The notes under the pieces are model-generated. The model searched no databases, was not told where the DNA came from, and saw only the letters and a list, made by a program, of their open reading frames with translations. Made by a program: the position numbers and the translations under genes. A stretch of 56,700 nucleotides of DNA from a virus: positions 1-56,700 of IMG/VR virus record IMGVR_UViG_3300013102_000035; one strand, written 5' to 3'. Positions within the stretch are counted from its first letter, which is position 1. Each line of letters starts with the position of its first letter. Positions 1-6,870 of this stretch are shown piece by piece.

Positions 1-1
1 A

Positions 2-244
2 TGGATCGCTGACGGCGTTGCGTACGAAGACGCCATCGACATACCGACCTACGGCGGACCGGCCCGCTGGGTTGAATGGGCCGACCTTTCATCCTCACCG
101 ATGGACGCCCTGCCGTTGTCTGCGGCGCACCGGAAGGCGATCATCGATAACTACAACAGCAATGAACCCCAGGATTCCACCGAAAGCGGGCAATGGGATA
201 AGCCCGGAGGGGTCCGTACAGACCATCCGTGGTGGAAGCCCTAG
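2..244 (+). CDS. Hypothetical protein, C-terminal part only
   Basis: Reading frame 2 is open from the window edge to a TAG at 242-244, giving 80 residues of a protein whose start lies upstream. Codon use matches the phage genes that follow. I do not recognise a family. The extreme C-terminus reads TDHPWWKP, which resembles the TQHRWWKA end of the small gene at 10697-10831, so the two may share a C-terminal motif. The promoter for the next transcription unit begins directly at the stop codon. Confidence 0.6.
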   Translation, partial: WIADGVAYEDAIDIPTYGGPARWVEWADLSSSPMDALPLSAAHRKAIIDNYNSNEPQDSTESGQWDKPGGVRTDHPWWKP

Positions 245-299
245 TGTGACCAACCGCACACACGGAACCATTGACACCGGCCGCAACGACCCCTAGGAT
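244..299 (+). promoter_or_regulatory. Promoter with palindromic GTGTGA operator (copy 1)
   Basis: Operator GTGTGA-CCAACC-GCACAC occupies 244-261. It is followed after 9 bases by -35 TTGACA (271-276), a 17-base spacer and -10 TAGGAT (294-299). Unlike the other operator-bearing promoters there is no start codon just downstream, so the product is probably the structured RNA region that follows. Confidence 0.7.
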
Positions 300-304
300 G
301 TACT

Positions 305-720
305 TATCGCACAGAACACCGAGGAACCCTCTGAGTCCTCTCCGGTGAAACCAGTCCTGACGGCTAACGACCACGACCTGCTGCCGAGATGGCAGGCGAT
401 CCCTGAATGAAGACTGGTGGAGGCTAGGCGGCGGCAAGTCCGCTGAGGGGAGTGAAGGTGTAAAACAGTAGCCCTAGCGGCCGAGAGCATCCGGGGAGTG
501 CGCACGATCCGGGGAGGGTAGGCGGCGAAGGCGCTGGCTGTGCGGTGTGCAGACTACCATAGAAGGGACACACCCCCGGATTCCAAACCGGGACAGAAAC
601 CCTTCCAGCGGAATCGCGACCGGTGGAAGGCTGCGGGCGCTCTGGATGAGCACGGCTTCTATAACAAGCCGGGGGAGGCATCCCCATCCGGGTTCGATTC
701 CCGGCCCTGCTGTCCCGATT
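305..720 (+). ncRNA. Probable structured non-coding RNA region
   Basis: No credible coding frame exists here, although a consensus promoter fires into it. Paired segments include CCAGTC (351-356) with GACTGG (412-417) enclosing a CTGCC/GGCAG hairpin. Three hairpins follow in tandem: GGTGTG (544-549)/CACACC (569-574), CCCGG (575-579)/CCGGG (588-592), and CCTTCCA/TGGAAGG near 602-631. The sequence ATCCGGGGAG is directly repeated near 489 and 507. The region ends with a tRNA-like element. The exact RNA ends and the family are unknown. Confidence 0.4.
632..711 (+). tRNA. tRNA-like element with long variable arm, anticodon-loop ATA (Tyr-like?)
   Basis: A perfect T arm (CCGGG, loop TTCGATT, CCCGG) is preceded by a class II type variable arm (GGGGA/TCCCC). 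The anticodon stem is GGCTT/AAGCC with loop CTATAAC, and the short D-like stem is GCTC/GAGC. A long variable arm plus anticodon ATA would fit a tyrosine tRNA. However, the acceptor stem pairs over only about 5 bp (633-637 with 706-710), the D loop is very short and no CCA is encoded. It may be a degenerate tRNA or a tRNA mimic. Confidence 0.45.
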
Positions 721-735
721 TGGGATCCGGGGGTT

Positions 736-1062
736 TTACTTTCTCTGCCGCGCCTGCCTCGCTAGGGTTCCTTTGGCGGCGTTGAGCGATTGCAAGCTGG
801 CCGTCTGCGCCGCCGACTCAACCTCATCACACGCGCGAAACCACTCGCCTGCAACCCTATGCGCCGCTAGCGAGGCGTGCAGCGTTTTCTCATCTTCGCG
901 GCTGCCCGACGACAGATACCCGATGATCTCAAGGTCATCAGAGAATCCAAGCGCCCTAGCGTCGCGCTTTAGATGGGAAAAGCGGTTCTGCAAGAACGAC
1001 GCCGCGCTGGCGGTGTAGCCGATCTTGACGACGCCGCTGGACGATTTTACGAAATAGACCAT
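736..1062 (-). CDS. GIY-YIG / T5orf172-like nuclease-domain protein
   Basis: This 108-residue protein is essentially one GIY-YIG fold. It starts VYFVKSS, carries KIGYT (residues 13-17), a candidate catalytic Arg at 27, and the family signature E-x5-LH...GEWF at 56-75. This architecture matches small stand-alone T5orf172/Mug113-like proteins, which are often nucleases of unknown target. It lies on the minus strand beside a tRNA-like element, so a homing or RNA-related role is possible but only inferred. A second protein with the same domain is encoded at 48099-48740. Confidence 0.75.
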   Translation of the reverse strand: MVYFVKSSSGVVKIGYTASAASFLQNRFSHLKRDARALGFSDDLEIIGYLSSGSREDEKTLHASLAAHRVAGEWFRACDEVESAAQTASLQSLNAAKGTLARQARQRK

Positions 1063-1068
1063 TGTTCA

Positions 1069-1085
1069 CCAATCTTGTGAAGATT
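1069..1085. repeat. Inverted repeat CAATCTT-gtg-AAGATTG
   Basis: A perfect 7-base inverted repeat lies just upstream of the minus-strand GIY-YIG gene. It could be an operator for that gene or an RNA hairpin in its leader. Confidence 0.4.
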
Positions 1086-1362
1086 GCGCGGGGCGCTTTT
1101 CAGGAACCCCAACAGCCCAAACAACCCTTACTAAGGTCAGCCGGAATTCAAAGTTATCGTCCGGAACTTCTTCTAGGGCATGCTCAAGGACCACTCAAGA
1201 TAGATCAAAACCATCTATTTGCAGGGGTTTCTTGGAATAGCTATGTTAGGTGTCCCTTGAGAGTACACCGCTGCCCTCCCGCTCGCCCTGGCTGGCTCTG
1301 CCGAGCCGCCAGGCGAGGCTGGGCTTACAGCCGGAAGCTTATCACACCGCGCGCACGAATCG

Positions 1363-1381
1363 TATGTAGCTTTCCTACATA
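1363..1381. promoter_or_regulatory. Candidate operator, copy A (TGTAGCTTTCCTACA core)
   Basis: Perfect inverted repeat TATGTAG-ctttc-CTACATA. Its 15-base core (1365-1379) recurs exactly, in reverse orientation, at 1651-1665 immediately ahead of a promoter. Confidence 0.55.
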
Positions 1382-1495
1382 TAGGCGATTTTGGCTCTAC
1401 AGCGCCGTTTTTAGGGGTGCGGCGGCGGCGGACTTAGGGTCGATCTTGTCAATTTACAGCGACTGTAAGGATTTTCGCCTGAGGAAGCGTCCCAC

Positions 1496-1519
1496 TTGAG
1501 AGCATTTTAGGGGTATTTG
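1496..1519 (+). repeat. Dispersed 24-base element, copy 1
   Basis: TTGAG-AGCATTTTAGGGGTATTTG here is nearly the same as TTGAGG-GGCATTTTAGCGGTACTTG at 41070-41094, with two substitutions and one indel in the shared part. Both lie in gene-free stretches next to candidate promoters. Confidence 0.5.
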
Positions 1520-1650
1520 AGTATACTCTACCAAAATGGTGGGGTTAGTGAAGAAAGGGTTACTGGCGGTAACCTAGGCCGGTTTGGGAACATCTTGGCG
1601 CGTAGCCGCTCATTATCACCAGTGAAGGCTCTTTGGTGGTGTGAATTCTG

Positions 1651-1695
1651 TGTAGGAAAGCTACAATTGCGTTCCTCTCGGCCGGGTGCTAGGAT
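1651..1695 (+). promoter_or_regulatory. Promoter with TGTAG operator, copy B
   Basis: Operator TGTAG-gaaag-CTACA (1651-1665) abuts -35 TTGCGT (1667-1672). A 17-base spacer and -10 TAGGAT (1690-1695) follow. The operator is the exact reverse complement of the site at 1365-1379, so a bound protein could bridge the two. The promoter serves the small-gene operon that begins near 1700. Confidence 0.6.
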
Positions 1696-1699
1696 TCTC

Positions 1700-1849
1700 A
1701 TGCGCCGTCAGCACGCCATGTCCGTGGCGGGTGGCGGGGAGCGTCAGCGACGCGAACGTGGGCGGACACCTACCGACGCCGAGCCGATGGCAGCCTCTCG
1801 TCCGGATCGAGCCGGACACGGCGAACAACTTCCAAAGGAGCACCTATGA
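1700..1849 (+). CDS. Possible 49-residue basic peptide (doubtful)
   Basis: An ATG four bases after the -10 box opens a frame that ends in an ATGA overlap with the next gene, typical of coupled phage genes. The product is rich in Arg, Gly and Glu with no recognisable domain. A second ATG at 1718 is equally possible, and the segment may simply be a leader. Confidence 0.3.
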   Translation: MRRQHAMSVAGGGERQRRERGRTPTDAEPMAASRPDRAGHGEQLPKEHL

Positions 1850-1977
1850 TCCTCACCATCATTCTCATCGCCATCCCCGTAGTGCTCGTGCCCGCGATCA
1901 TCTCCACGCACGTACGGTCCTACCGCGCCTACATGGCCGCGCTGGACGCCCTTGACACAGACCACGTCACCCGGTAG
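1846..1977 (+). CDS. Small membrane protein (43 aa)
   Basis: The start is set by a strong ribosome site (AAAGGAG, 6 bases from ATG). The N-terminus is a single hydrophobic helix (about residues 2-19, rich in Ile, Leu and Val), followed by a short polar tail. The family is unknown. The -35 box of the next promoter lies inside its last codons. Confidence 0.6.
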   Translation: MILTIILIAIPVVLVPAIISTHVRSYRAYMAALDALDTDHVTR

Positions 1978-1979
1978 CG
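1951..1979 (+). promoter_or_regulatory. Promoter, probably leaderless start at 1988
   Basis: -35 TTGACA (1951-1956), 17-base spacer, -10 TAGCGT from 1974. The next ATG (1988) begins 8 bases downstream, so transcription should start at or near the start codon. Confidence 0.5.
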
Positions 1980-1987
1980 TACGCGCC

Positions 1988-2284
1988 ATGATGAACGCCA
2001 TCACCATCACCAGATCCCAGCTTCGGGCGGCGGTCCTCTCCGCGATCACCCAGGCGCGCCCGGTCCTGGACGCCGACGCCATCGCGCGCCTGCACGACGT
2101 GGCCGACACCGCCATCGTGCTCGACTCAAACTACGAAGACGAAGGCCACGGCGGCTGCGTCGCCACCCAAGCCGCGCTTGCTACTGGCCCGCAGCGCTCC
2201 GTGTTCGCGTTCGCGTTTGACGACGCGATGAGCCACATGGACAAGCTGGCCTTCGAGGACGAGTTCTACCGGGTGATCGGATGA
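1988..2284 (+). CDS. Hypothetical protein, GGC-ATQA paralogue 1
   Basis: This 98-residue protein starts at the first of two adjacent ATGs placed for a leaderless message. Its central motif, D-x2-Y-ED-x-G-H-GGCVATQA, recurs in the next gene, so the two are tandem paralogues. The function is unknown. The stop codon overlaps the next start (ATGA). Confidence 0.65.
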   Translation: MMNAITITRSQLRAAVLSAITQARPVLDADAIARLHDVADTAIVLDSNYEDEGHGGCVATQAALATGPQRSVFAFAFDDAMSHMDKLAFEDEFYRVIG

Positions 2285-2595
2285 ACCCCATCGAGGTCGC
2301 CGCACGGCGTGTTGACGTTGTCACGTGCGCCAAGCAGGCCATCGACTTGGCGGGCACCCTATCCGGGCACGAGCAGGCCGCGCTGATGCGCGCCGCGAGC
2401 ACGACAATCGCGTTCGATAACGGCTTCAAGGACAACGGCAATGGTGGCTGCCTCGCCACACAGGCGGGACTGACCCAGCCCGGTAATCCTCATACCGATA
2501 TATTGCCGTTCGCGCTCACCTTCGACCGCCTGCTACAGCGCCGCTACCCCGGCTACAGCACCGTCTTCCCGACCGTGGTGACGGTGACCGCATGA
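2281..2595 (+). CDS. Hypothetical protein, GGC-ATQA paralogue 2
   Basis: This 104-residue protein has D-x2-F-KD-x-G-N-GGCLATQA in its middle, matching the preceding gene. The N-terminal helix-rich half and the downstream DILPFAL/VFAFAF segment also align. A local duplication is the simplest explanation. No enzymatic motif is visible. It overlaps its neighbours by ATGA on both sides. Confidence 0.65.
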   Translation: MNPIEVAARRVDVVTCAKQAIDLAGTLSGHEQAALMRAASTTIAFDNGFKDNGNGGCLATQAGLTQPGNPHTDILPFALTFDRLLQRRYPGYSTVFPTVVTVTA

Positions 2596-2777
2596 GCGGT
2601 TACATCTCGACGCTGGTGATCGCCACGATCAACGTGATGCTCTTTGCCTTCTCGCTGTTGTTGTCGTTCGACATCAATGCGTGGGTGCTCTTTTACGGTG
2701 CGGTGTATTGCGTCGGTATGTGGGTCGGCATGTGGGTCGGCGTGAAAATTCGCGAGCACGCCGAGCGTGATCGCTGA
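2592..2777 (+). CDS. Two-helix membrane protein (61 aa)
   Basis: Hydrophobic stretches at about residues 7-25 and 30-50 are followed by a charged C-terminus (KIREHAERDR), giving a small two-pass membrane protein. The motif GMWVGMWVG is an internal repeat. Function unknown. Confidence 0.6.
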   Translation: MSGYISTLVIATINVMLFAFSLLLSFDINAWVLFYGAVYCVGMWVGMWVGVKIREHAERDR

Positions 2778-2971
2778 TGTTGTACCTGATCATCAAAGAG
2801 GCCGTCTACTACCCTTCAGGCGGCACGTACGACTGGAAGCTGCTCACCGCTGATGAGGCAGAGGCGCTCGCCGCTTGGGCCGCGCTCCCCGACGACGACC
2901 TCAGCTACGTGTACACACTGGTGCGCATCGACCCTTCCATCCCGACGTACACACAATTGGACTATAAGTGA
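2777..2971 (+). CDS. Hypothetical protein (64 aa)
   Basis: A small acidic soluble protein beginning MLYLIIKEAVYYPSGG. It is tightly packed, sharing one base with the previous stop and four with the next GTG start. No family recognised. Confidence 0.6.
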   Translation: MLYLIIKEAVYYPSGGTYDWKLLTADEAEALAAWAALPDDDLSYVYTLVRIDPSIPTYTQLDYK

Positions 2972-3141
2972 TCACGACACTGCTGATCCTGAAGGTTGCG
3001 CTGTACGCGCTGATCAGTGTGGCGTCAATCGGCGTAGCGTTCGCTTGGCATCTGTTCGAGCGTGCCCGCTATCGCCGCCGCATCAACGACATCTACGAGC
3101 GTCACGGCATGGGCGCTATCAAGCCTTACGACGAGGACTGA
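2968..3141 (+). CDS. Single-pass membrane protein (57 aa)
   Basis: It starts at GTG overlapping the upstream TGA (GTGA). A hydrophobic helix spans residues 3-28, and a basic Arg-rich segment (residues 31-39) would hold the C-terminus in the cytoplasm. Function unknown. Confidence 0.55.
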   Translation: MITTLLILKVALYALISVASIGVAFAWHLFERARYRRRINDIYERHGMGAIKPYDED

Positions 3142-3142
3142 T

Positions 3143-3343
3143 ATGACCTACGCACAACTCACCATCATCGCCGAGCAGGCCCGCACAGCCGCCGAACATT
3201 CGATGCAAGACTACGCCGAGCGCTCCTACGACGGCGTATCCTATGCGACCGACTCAGACCTACGCGAGCTTTCACGGGAAGTCTATGACGCGGTCATCGA
3301 CGCCGGTCGGCAGTTTGTCGCGCCGATCATTGTGGTGGACTAG
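3143..3343 (+). CDS. Hypothetical protein (66 aa)
   Basis: I chose the ATG just after the upstream stop, because a longer frame from 3062 would overlap coding sequence. The product MTYAQLTII... is mostly helical and acidic. No family recognised. Confidence 0.55.
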   Translation: MTYAQLTIIAEQARTAAEHSMQDYAERSYDGVSYATDSDLRELSREVYDAVIDAGRQFVAPIIVVD

Positions 3344-3550
3344 ATGACCGCTAAGCAATGGTTGGTGTGTGTCTTTACGTTCGCTGTCGCGTTCGTGGTG
3401 TTCTTCACAGTGGTCATGCTTGCCTCAGATGGCTACACGCCCACGCACCAAAAGATCAATCGTGCCTGCACCGGCCACGGCGGAGTGCGACAGGTGCCCG
3501 ACGATCTGACAGTGGTTGTCTGTAACGACGGAGAAGTGGAGCCTTACTGA
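3344..3550 (+). CDS. Membrane-anchored small protein (68 aa)
   Basis: A hydrophobic segment (about residues 7-27) is followed by an outside-type domain with two Cys (CTGHGG and VVCND), which could form a disulfide. It immediately follows the previous stop. Function unknown. Confidence 0.6.
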   Translation: MTAKQWLVCVFTFAVAFVVFFTVVMLASDGYTPTHQKINRACTGHGGVRQVPDDLTVVVCNDGEVEPY

Positions 3551-3813
3551 TGCACTCCTACGACCGCATGACCGGCATACTGTGTAAGTGTATGGACTGC
3601 GCGCGCCAGCGCCAAGACCGGCTACGTATTTTCGCCACAGTCGAGTCGCCAGATATTCACGTCAAGCTGCTGACCGCCAAGCACCGGCAGTCACAGGTTC
3701 GCTCAGAGCTTGACCGTCTTGACGCGCAGATCGCGCGCAGTGAGCGCGAATGGCTGGACACGTCCCGTGAACTGCTGCTCGCGCGCATCGAAGCCGGAAA
3801 GGATCGTCCATGA
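3550..3813 (+). CDS. Cys-containing coiled-coil protein (87 aa)
   Basis: An N-terminal C-x-C-x2-C motif (CKCMDC) suggests metal binding. The rest is a charged heptad-like helix rich in Arg, Leu and Glu. It overlaps neighbours by single or few bases. Function unknown. Confidence 0.55.
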   Translation: MHSYDRMTGILCKCMDCARQRQDRLRIFATVESPDIHVKLLTAKHRQSQVRSELDRLDAQIARSEREWLDTSRELLLARIEAGKDRP

Positions 3814-4229
3814 GTGAGACCGACGCTGAGCGTCTGAAGCGCGAAGAGGCGCTGTATGAGAGGGTCAAGCACCGTCTAGAACAGGCCGAGCGCGACCACA
3901 TCGAAAAGCTGCGCCAAGATCGCGAAGCGGGCAATAGCTACAACGCTTACGGTCACGACCTGATCGCCGCGATCAATCGCGCAGACCGCCGCGCGATGCG
4001 CGAGCAGGCCGACGCGTTCGTCGCCGTGTGTAAGTCGAACCCGTTCGCGGCCTACTCAGAAATTACCGAGGCGCTGATCCGAGACGACCGCACCCCGCCG
4101 TCTGGCGAGACAATTACACAGGCCCTCAAGCGGGCGCTGGAATCCGAGCTTCGTGACATTGACAAGCTTCACGAGCGCTGGCACGACCCCGAGCAGCGTC
4201 GGCTCTGGTATGGCAGGTTCGGTCCGTGA
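3810..4229 (+). CDS. Hypothetical helical protein (139 aa)
   Basis: Highly charged and predicted largely helical, with a coiled-coil-like N-terminal half (ERLKREEALYERVKHRLEQ). No catalytic motif or family recognised. It overlaps the previous gene by ATGA and the next by GTGA. Confidence 0.6.
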   Translation: MSETDAERLKREEALYERVKHRLEQAERDHIEKLRQDREAGNSYNAYGHDLIAAINRADRRAMREQADAFVAVCKSNPFAAYSEITEALIRDDRTPPSGETITQALKRALESELRDIDKLHERWHDPEQRRLWYGRFGP

Positions 4230-4690
4230 CCGATCTAACTGACCCGTGTCTCACGCACTGCTGCCCAATTCACGGCTGCAAGTACGGCCGGGGTGGGGAG
4301 TTTCGACTCTTTGAATCCTGTGTCGTCGCAGGCGGGACGGTCGAGCCGGTCTACCCGAAGAACAACGGCTGCGAGATCTGTGAGTTTGCTCACACTTCGG
4401 TTGACAGCGATAGCGAGCCGTGTAAGGATGTGGCTATGAATTACGACGAAACAACTGAAGAGCAGCCCTGGCTCGTTTACGTCCTGAGCCGCACCAACGC
4501 CTTCGGCTGGGTCGAGCCGGTCAAGCAGCCGCGCATCTACGGCATGACCGTTGCGGCCGAGCGTACCGCGCGCGAGCTTGAACTTGGGGACGGCGTGCAC
4601 CAGCTTGCCGTGCTGTGCCCAGAGGACAACGAGCTTTGGCCGATCACCGTCACCGTGTCGATCATGTACAACGTCCGGGCGTCGGAATGA
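4226..4690 (+). CDS. Cys-rich HCCxxHGCKY protein (154 aa)
   Basis: It starts at GTG in a GTGA overlap. Residues 1-50 carry CLTHCCPIHGCKYG and a later C-x2-C (CEIC), a pattern I know from small phage proteins that probably bind zinc. Residues about 70-154 look like a separate alpha/beta domain starting MNYDETTEEQ. The two parts may be a fusion of genes that are separate elsewhere, with the internal ATG as a second start. Confidence 0.6.
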   Translation: MTDLTDPCLTHCCPIHGCKYGRGGEFRLFESCVVAGGTVEPVYPKNNGCEICEFAHTSVDSDSEPCKDVAMNYDETTEEQPWLVYVLSRTNAFGWVEPVKQPRIYGMTVAAERTARELELGDGVHQLAVLCPEDNELWPITVTVSIMYNVRASE

Positions 4691-4893
4691 CCGTCCGCAA
4701 GATCCGCCAGAATGCCACCAACGCGTTCAACAGCGGCGCGCGCGTATCGGTACGTCTGCTGGACGGCACGCTCATCTACGGGCTGGTCAATGCGATCAGC
4801 CCGTGGAGTTTCAGCCTGACCGGGCGTAACCTACCGATCCGTTATGACGACGCCGAGGCGGTCGAGATCGTCAAGGAGCCGTTGGCGGCATGA
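4687..4893 (+). CDS. Hypothetical Sm/Hfq-like-size beta protein (68 aa)
   Basis: The start is fixed by the ATGA overlap. After a basic N-terminus it reads VSVRLLDGTLIYGLVNAIS, a beta-rich pattern resembling Sm-fold or RNA-binding small proteins, but I cannot assign it to a family. Confidence 0.55.
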   Translation: MTVRKIRQNATNAFNSGARVSVRLLDGTLIYGLVNAISPWSFSLTGRNLPIRYDDAEAVEIVKEPLAA

Positions 4894-5258
4894 TCTGGCT
4901 CGCTATCAGCATTATGGCGTTCGTGGTGGTGCTGCTGTACTGTTCGCTGATGGCAGGGCGTTTGACGTTGAAGAAGGGTAAGGCCGCCCCACTGCCTAAG
5001 CCGGAATTTACCGTCGATCAGCGCCTAGAAGTTGACTACACCAATAAGGCTCACATCGTAGTCTCAGTAATAGACCGCCATTGGAACCCCCGTTACCCGA
5101 ACATCAGTGGGGTTCGTGAGATCGTTGCAAAGGAAGACCCGACCGCCCATGACCGTATCAGCAGCGCCATGGTCAAGGCCGCCGAGCGGTGCAATGAGAT
5201 CACGGACGGCAAGGCATATTCACAGGCCGCTATCGAGTCATTGACGAGGGAGATCTGA
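4890..5258 (+). CDS. Membrane-anchored protein (122 aa)
   Basis: An N-terminal transmembrane helix (about residues 2-22) is followed by a basic loop (LKKGK) and a soluble domain of about 85 residues with no recognised fold. It overlaps the preceding gene by ATGA. Confidence 0.6.
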   Translation: MIWLAISIMAFVVVLLYCSLMAGRLTLKKGKAAPLPKPEFTVDQRLEVDYTNKAHIVVSVIDRHWNPRYPNISGVREIVAKEDPTAHDRISSAMVKAAERCNEITDGKAYSQAAIESLTREI

Positions 5259-5259
5259 C

Positions 5260-5589
5260 ATGTTCAAGCGCCGAGTTGACCCGAATCACGATCTCACCGT
5301 CTGCGTAAATTGCGGCGCGGACACGACCTACCCTGATATGGACGAGTCTGAGCCGCTTGAGCGTGCTCGCTGGCGCGTGGTGTTGGTATGCGGCTCGTGC
5401 GGGCACTGCCGCGAGACCACCGCATACCAGTCCCAGCTTCACCGCTTCGACGCCAAGCTTGACCGCCAGCGGGACGCAATGGCGCGCGCGGCTGACGCGC
5501 TTGCCGCTGATGTGATGGCGTCGGAGGTTGACACCTTCATCGCCGCTTTGGACGCAGGGGCTGTTATGCCTGAGGACTTCAACCGCTAA
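5260..5589 (+). CDS. Zinc-ribbon protein (109 aa)
   Basis: Two Cys pairs (CVNCGAD near residue 16 and CGSCGHC near residue 46) form a likely zinc ribbon. A long helical C-terminus follows. Nucleic-acid or protein binding is plausible. Family not recognised. Confidence 0.6.
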   Translation: MFKRRVDPNHDLTVCVNCGADTTYPDMDESEPLERARWRVVLVCGSCGHCRETTAYQSQLHRFDAKLDRQRDAMARAADALAADVMASEVDTFIAALDAGAVMPEDFNR

Positions 5590-5601
5590 AGGAACCCCAA
5601 C

Positions 5602-6024
5602 ATGGCTGACACGAATATCACCCCCGAGCAGGCCCGCGCTGAATGGGCCGCAGCGCTTCGTAGCGGTGAGTACAAGCAAGGCACCGGGCTGCTCCATAAG
5701 ATTATGCTCATTTTCGAGCCAGAAGGCGACACGCGTGAAGAGGAACAGCACTGCTGCCTCGGCGTCGCCTGCGACATCGCGGTCAAGCATGGCGTGATCG
5801 AGCCGCCGCAGTTTGACGGGCTGGCGAAGGCGTGGTGCTACGCCGACGACCTTGAGGCGACGAACACGCACCTTCCTCGTAAGGTCGCTCAGTTCTTCGG
5901 CGTAGCCCAATCGCCTGTGCGCAAGTCTGACCACGCGCCGCTCACCGACCTGAACGACATTGGCACGAGCTTCGATGAGATCGCAGACGCCATTGAGCAG
6001 GACGACCTGACCATGCTCGATTAG
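5602..6024 (+). CDS. Conserved phage protein, ALRSGEY...CCLGVACD family
   Basis: This 140-residue protein has the pattern WAAALRSGEYKQG...HCCLGVACD, which is widespread in phages of many hosts and has no known function. The start is supported by the stereotyped ribosome site AAGGAACCCCAAC. It is the last gene before an operator-bearing promoter. Confidence 0.7.
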   Translation: MADTNITPEQARAEWAAALRSGEYKQGTGLLHKIMLIFEPEGDTREEEQHCCLGVACDIAVKHGVIEPPQFDGLAKAWCYADDLEATNTHLPRKVAQFFGVAQSPVRKSDHAPLTDLNDIGTSFDEIADAIEQDDLTMLD

Positions 6025-6074
6025 TGTGACATCGATCACACATCCTTGACAAGTACACGCCAAGCAGTAAGGAT
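6024..6074 (+). promoter_or_regulatory. Promoter with GTGTGA operator (copy 2)
   Basis: Operator GTGTGA-CATCGA-TCACAC (6024-6041) is a perfect half-site palindrome. It is followed by -35 TTGACA (6046-6051) and -10 TAAGGA/AAGGAT (6068-6074). The ATG at 6082 is 7-8 bases after the -10, implying a leaderless message. Confidence 0.75.
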
Positions 6075-6081
6075 CCCCGCC

Positions 6082-6279
6082 ATGGACATCGACTCTGAAA
6101 TCAGCAGGCTCGTCGGCGCTCCGTCAAAAGTGACCTACGTCACTTTTGACCCGGTCAAGGTCGCGACCGGCCTGGTCGCCATCGCTGCGCTCACCGGCAA
6201 GATCAATCCGACGCCCCGCGTCGCCATCGCGCTCGTGCTGGCGTCGCAGTGCTCGCTCGAATTGAAGTGGACGCGATGA
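6082..6279 (+). CDS. Hypothetical protein (65 aa)
   Basis: The start is the ATG at the expected transcription start, in place of an in-frame earlier codon inside the promoter. The product is small with a hydrophobic middle. Codons 15-23 (SKVTYVTFD) overlie a perfect 11+4+11 inverted repeat. Function unknown. Confidence 0.55.
   Translation: MDIDSEISRLVGAPSKVTYVTFDPVKVATGLVAIAALTGKINPTPRVAIALVLASQCSLELKWTR
6124..6149. repeat. Perfect 11-base inverted repeat inside a gene
   Basis: TCAAAAGTGAC-ctac-GTCACTTTTGA lies about 42 bases downstream of the predicted transcription start. It could be an intragenic operator or an RNA hairpin. Confidence 0.6.
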
Positions 6280-6443
6280 CTCGTGTGCTTGAGTTCACTC
6301 CGGCCGCCGCTATTTACGACTGGCAGGCCGCTGGCGATTTTCGCGAGACTGACCGAGACCGCTTCCTTCGTCGTCTCGCCGAGCGCATCGTCACGCCCGA
6401 GCGCTTTGACGGCAATGGGCCTGATTGGCGGTGGCCGCGATGA
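6276..6443 (+). CDS. Hypothetical protein (55 aa)
   Basis: The ATGA overlap sets the start. Small and acidic-basic mixed, ending in WRWPR. It may be a mini-domain involved in binding. No family recognised. Confidence 0.55.
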   Translation: MTRVLEFTPAAAIYDWQAAGDFRETDRDRFLRRLAERIVTPERFDGNGPDWRWPR

Positions 6444-6694
6444 CAGTGGTGCCAGAGCAGAGCGATCCGCGTGTGGTCGATCAGGTGCGTACGCAGGCGC
6501 AGGCGTATCTGGAATACGAGCAGGCGCGGCGTGCGCTTGATACGGCCCTGAACAAGCTCAAGGCTGCTGAGCAGCGGCGCTCATTCCAGACAGTGCATCT
6601 GACCGTCGTGATTGGCGACACTGCTGTCACGTCTTTCTGTGAGGTTGGCAGCGGCGGCGAGTGGACTTACGTCGCTTCGAAGGTGATCGGATGA
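6440..6694 (+). CDS. Hypothetical protein (84 aa)
   Basis: A helical N-terminal half (residues 10-47, coiled-coil-like) precedes a beta-rich C-terminal half. ATGA overlaps occur on both sides. Function unknown. Confidence 0.55.
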   Translation: MTVVPEQSDPRVVDQVRTQAQAYLEYEQARRALDTALNKLKAAEQRRSFQTVHLTVVIGDTAVTSFCEVGSGGEWTYVASKVIG

Positions 6695-6870
6695 CGCGCA
6701 TTGATACCCAGACTAACTCGCTTCAGCAATTTGGGCACGCCAGCGTCGCCTACATGACGCTCGCCGAAGCGTGCCAGGTGGCCGACAACGTCGGCATCAG
6801 CCTGCACGATGTTCGCCTGGTTGGTGGCGCGTGGCACGGCGTTCGCCTTGAGGTAATCGAAGATGAGTGA
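6691..6870 (+). CDS. Hypothetical protein (59 aa)
   Basis: ATGA overlap start. The segment MTLAEACQVADNVGISLHDVRLV resembles a small helix-turn domain. No firm family. Confidence 0.55.
   Translation: MTRIDTQTNSLQQFGHASVAYMTLAEACQVADNVGISLHDVRLVGGAWHGVRLEVIEDE

Larger units (their letters stand above)
1086..1689. promoter_or_regulatory. Gene-free regulatory region with several inverted repeats
   Basis: I see no coding sequence here; the longest open frame is rich in Arg, Pro and Trp and looks like chance. A strong hairpin sits near 1284-1319. TATGTAG-ctttc-CTACATA spans 1363-1381. A 24-base element shared with 41070-41094 spans 1496-1519. The palindrome GAGTATACTC lies at 1519-1528 and GGTTAC-tggcg-GTAACC at 1558-1574. 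The density of possible protein-binding sites suggests a control region or an origin of replication. Confidence 0.5.

Noticed and set aside
541-612. tRNA-Trp candidate around TTCCAAA at 581-587
   Set aside because: The loop would be 8 bases with a mismatched stem, and no D or T arm fits. Better explained as one of three consecutive hairpins.
305-720. tmRNA, RNase P RNA or group I intron
   Set aside because: I looked for tag-peptide, conserved P RNA and P-Q-R-S intron elements and found only scattered partial resemblance.
1062-1499. Plus-strand frame of 145 codons in the control region
   Set aside because: Composition unlike neighbours, no ribosome site, crosses several inverted repeats.
5230-6063. 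Minus-strand frame of 277 codons
   Set aside because: Lies opposite two supported plus genes and an operator. Antisense-type composition.
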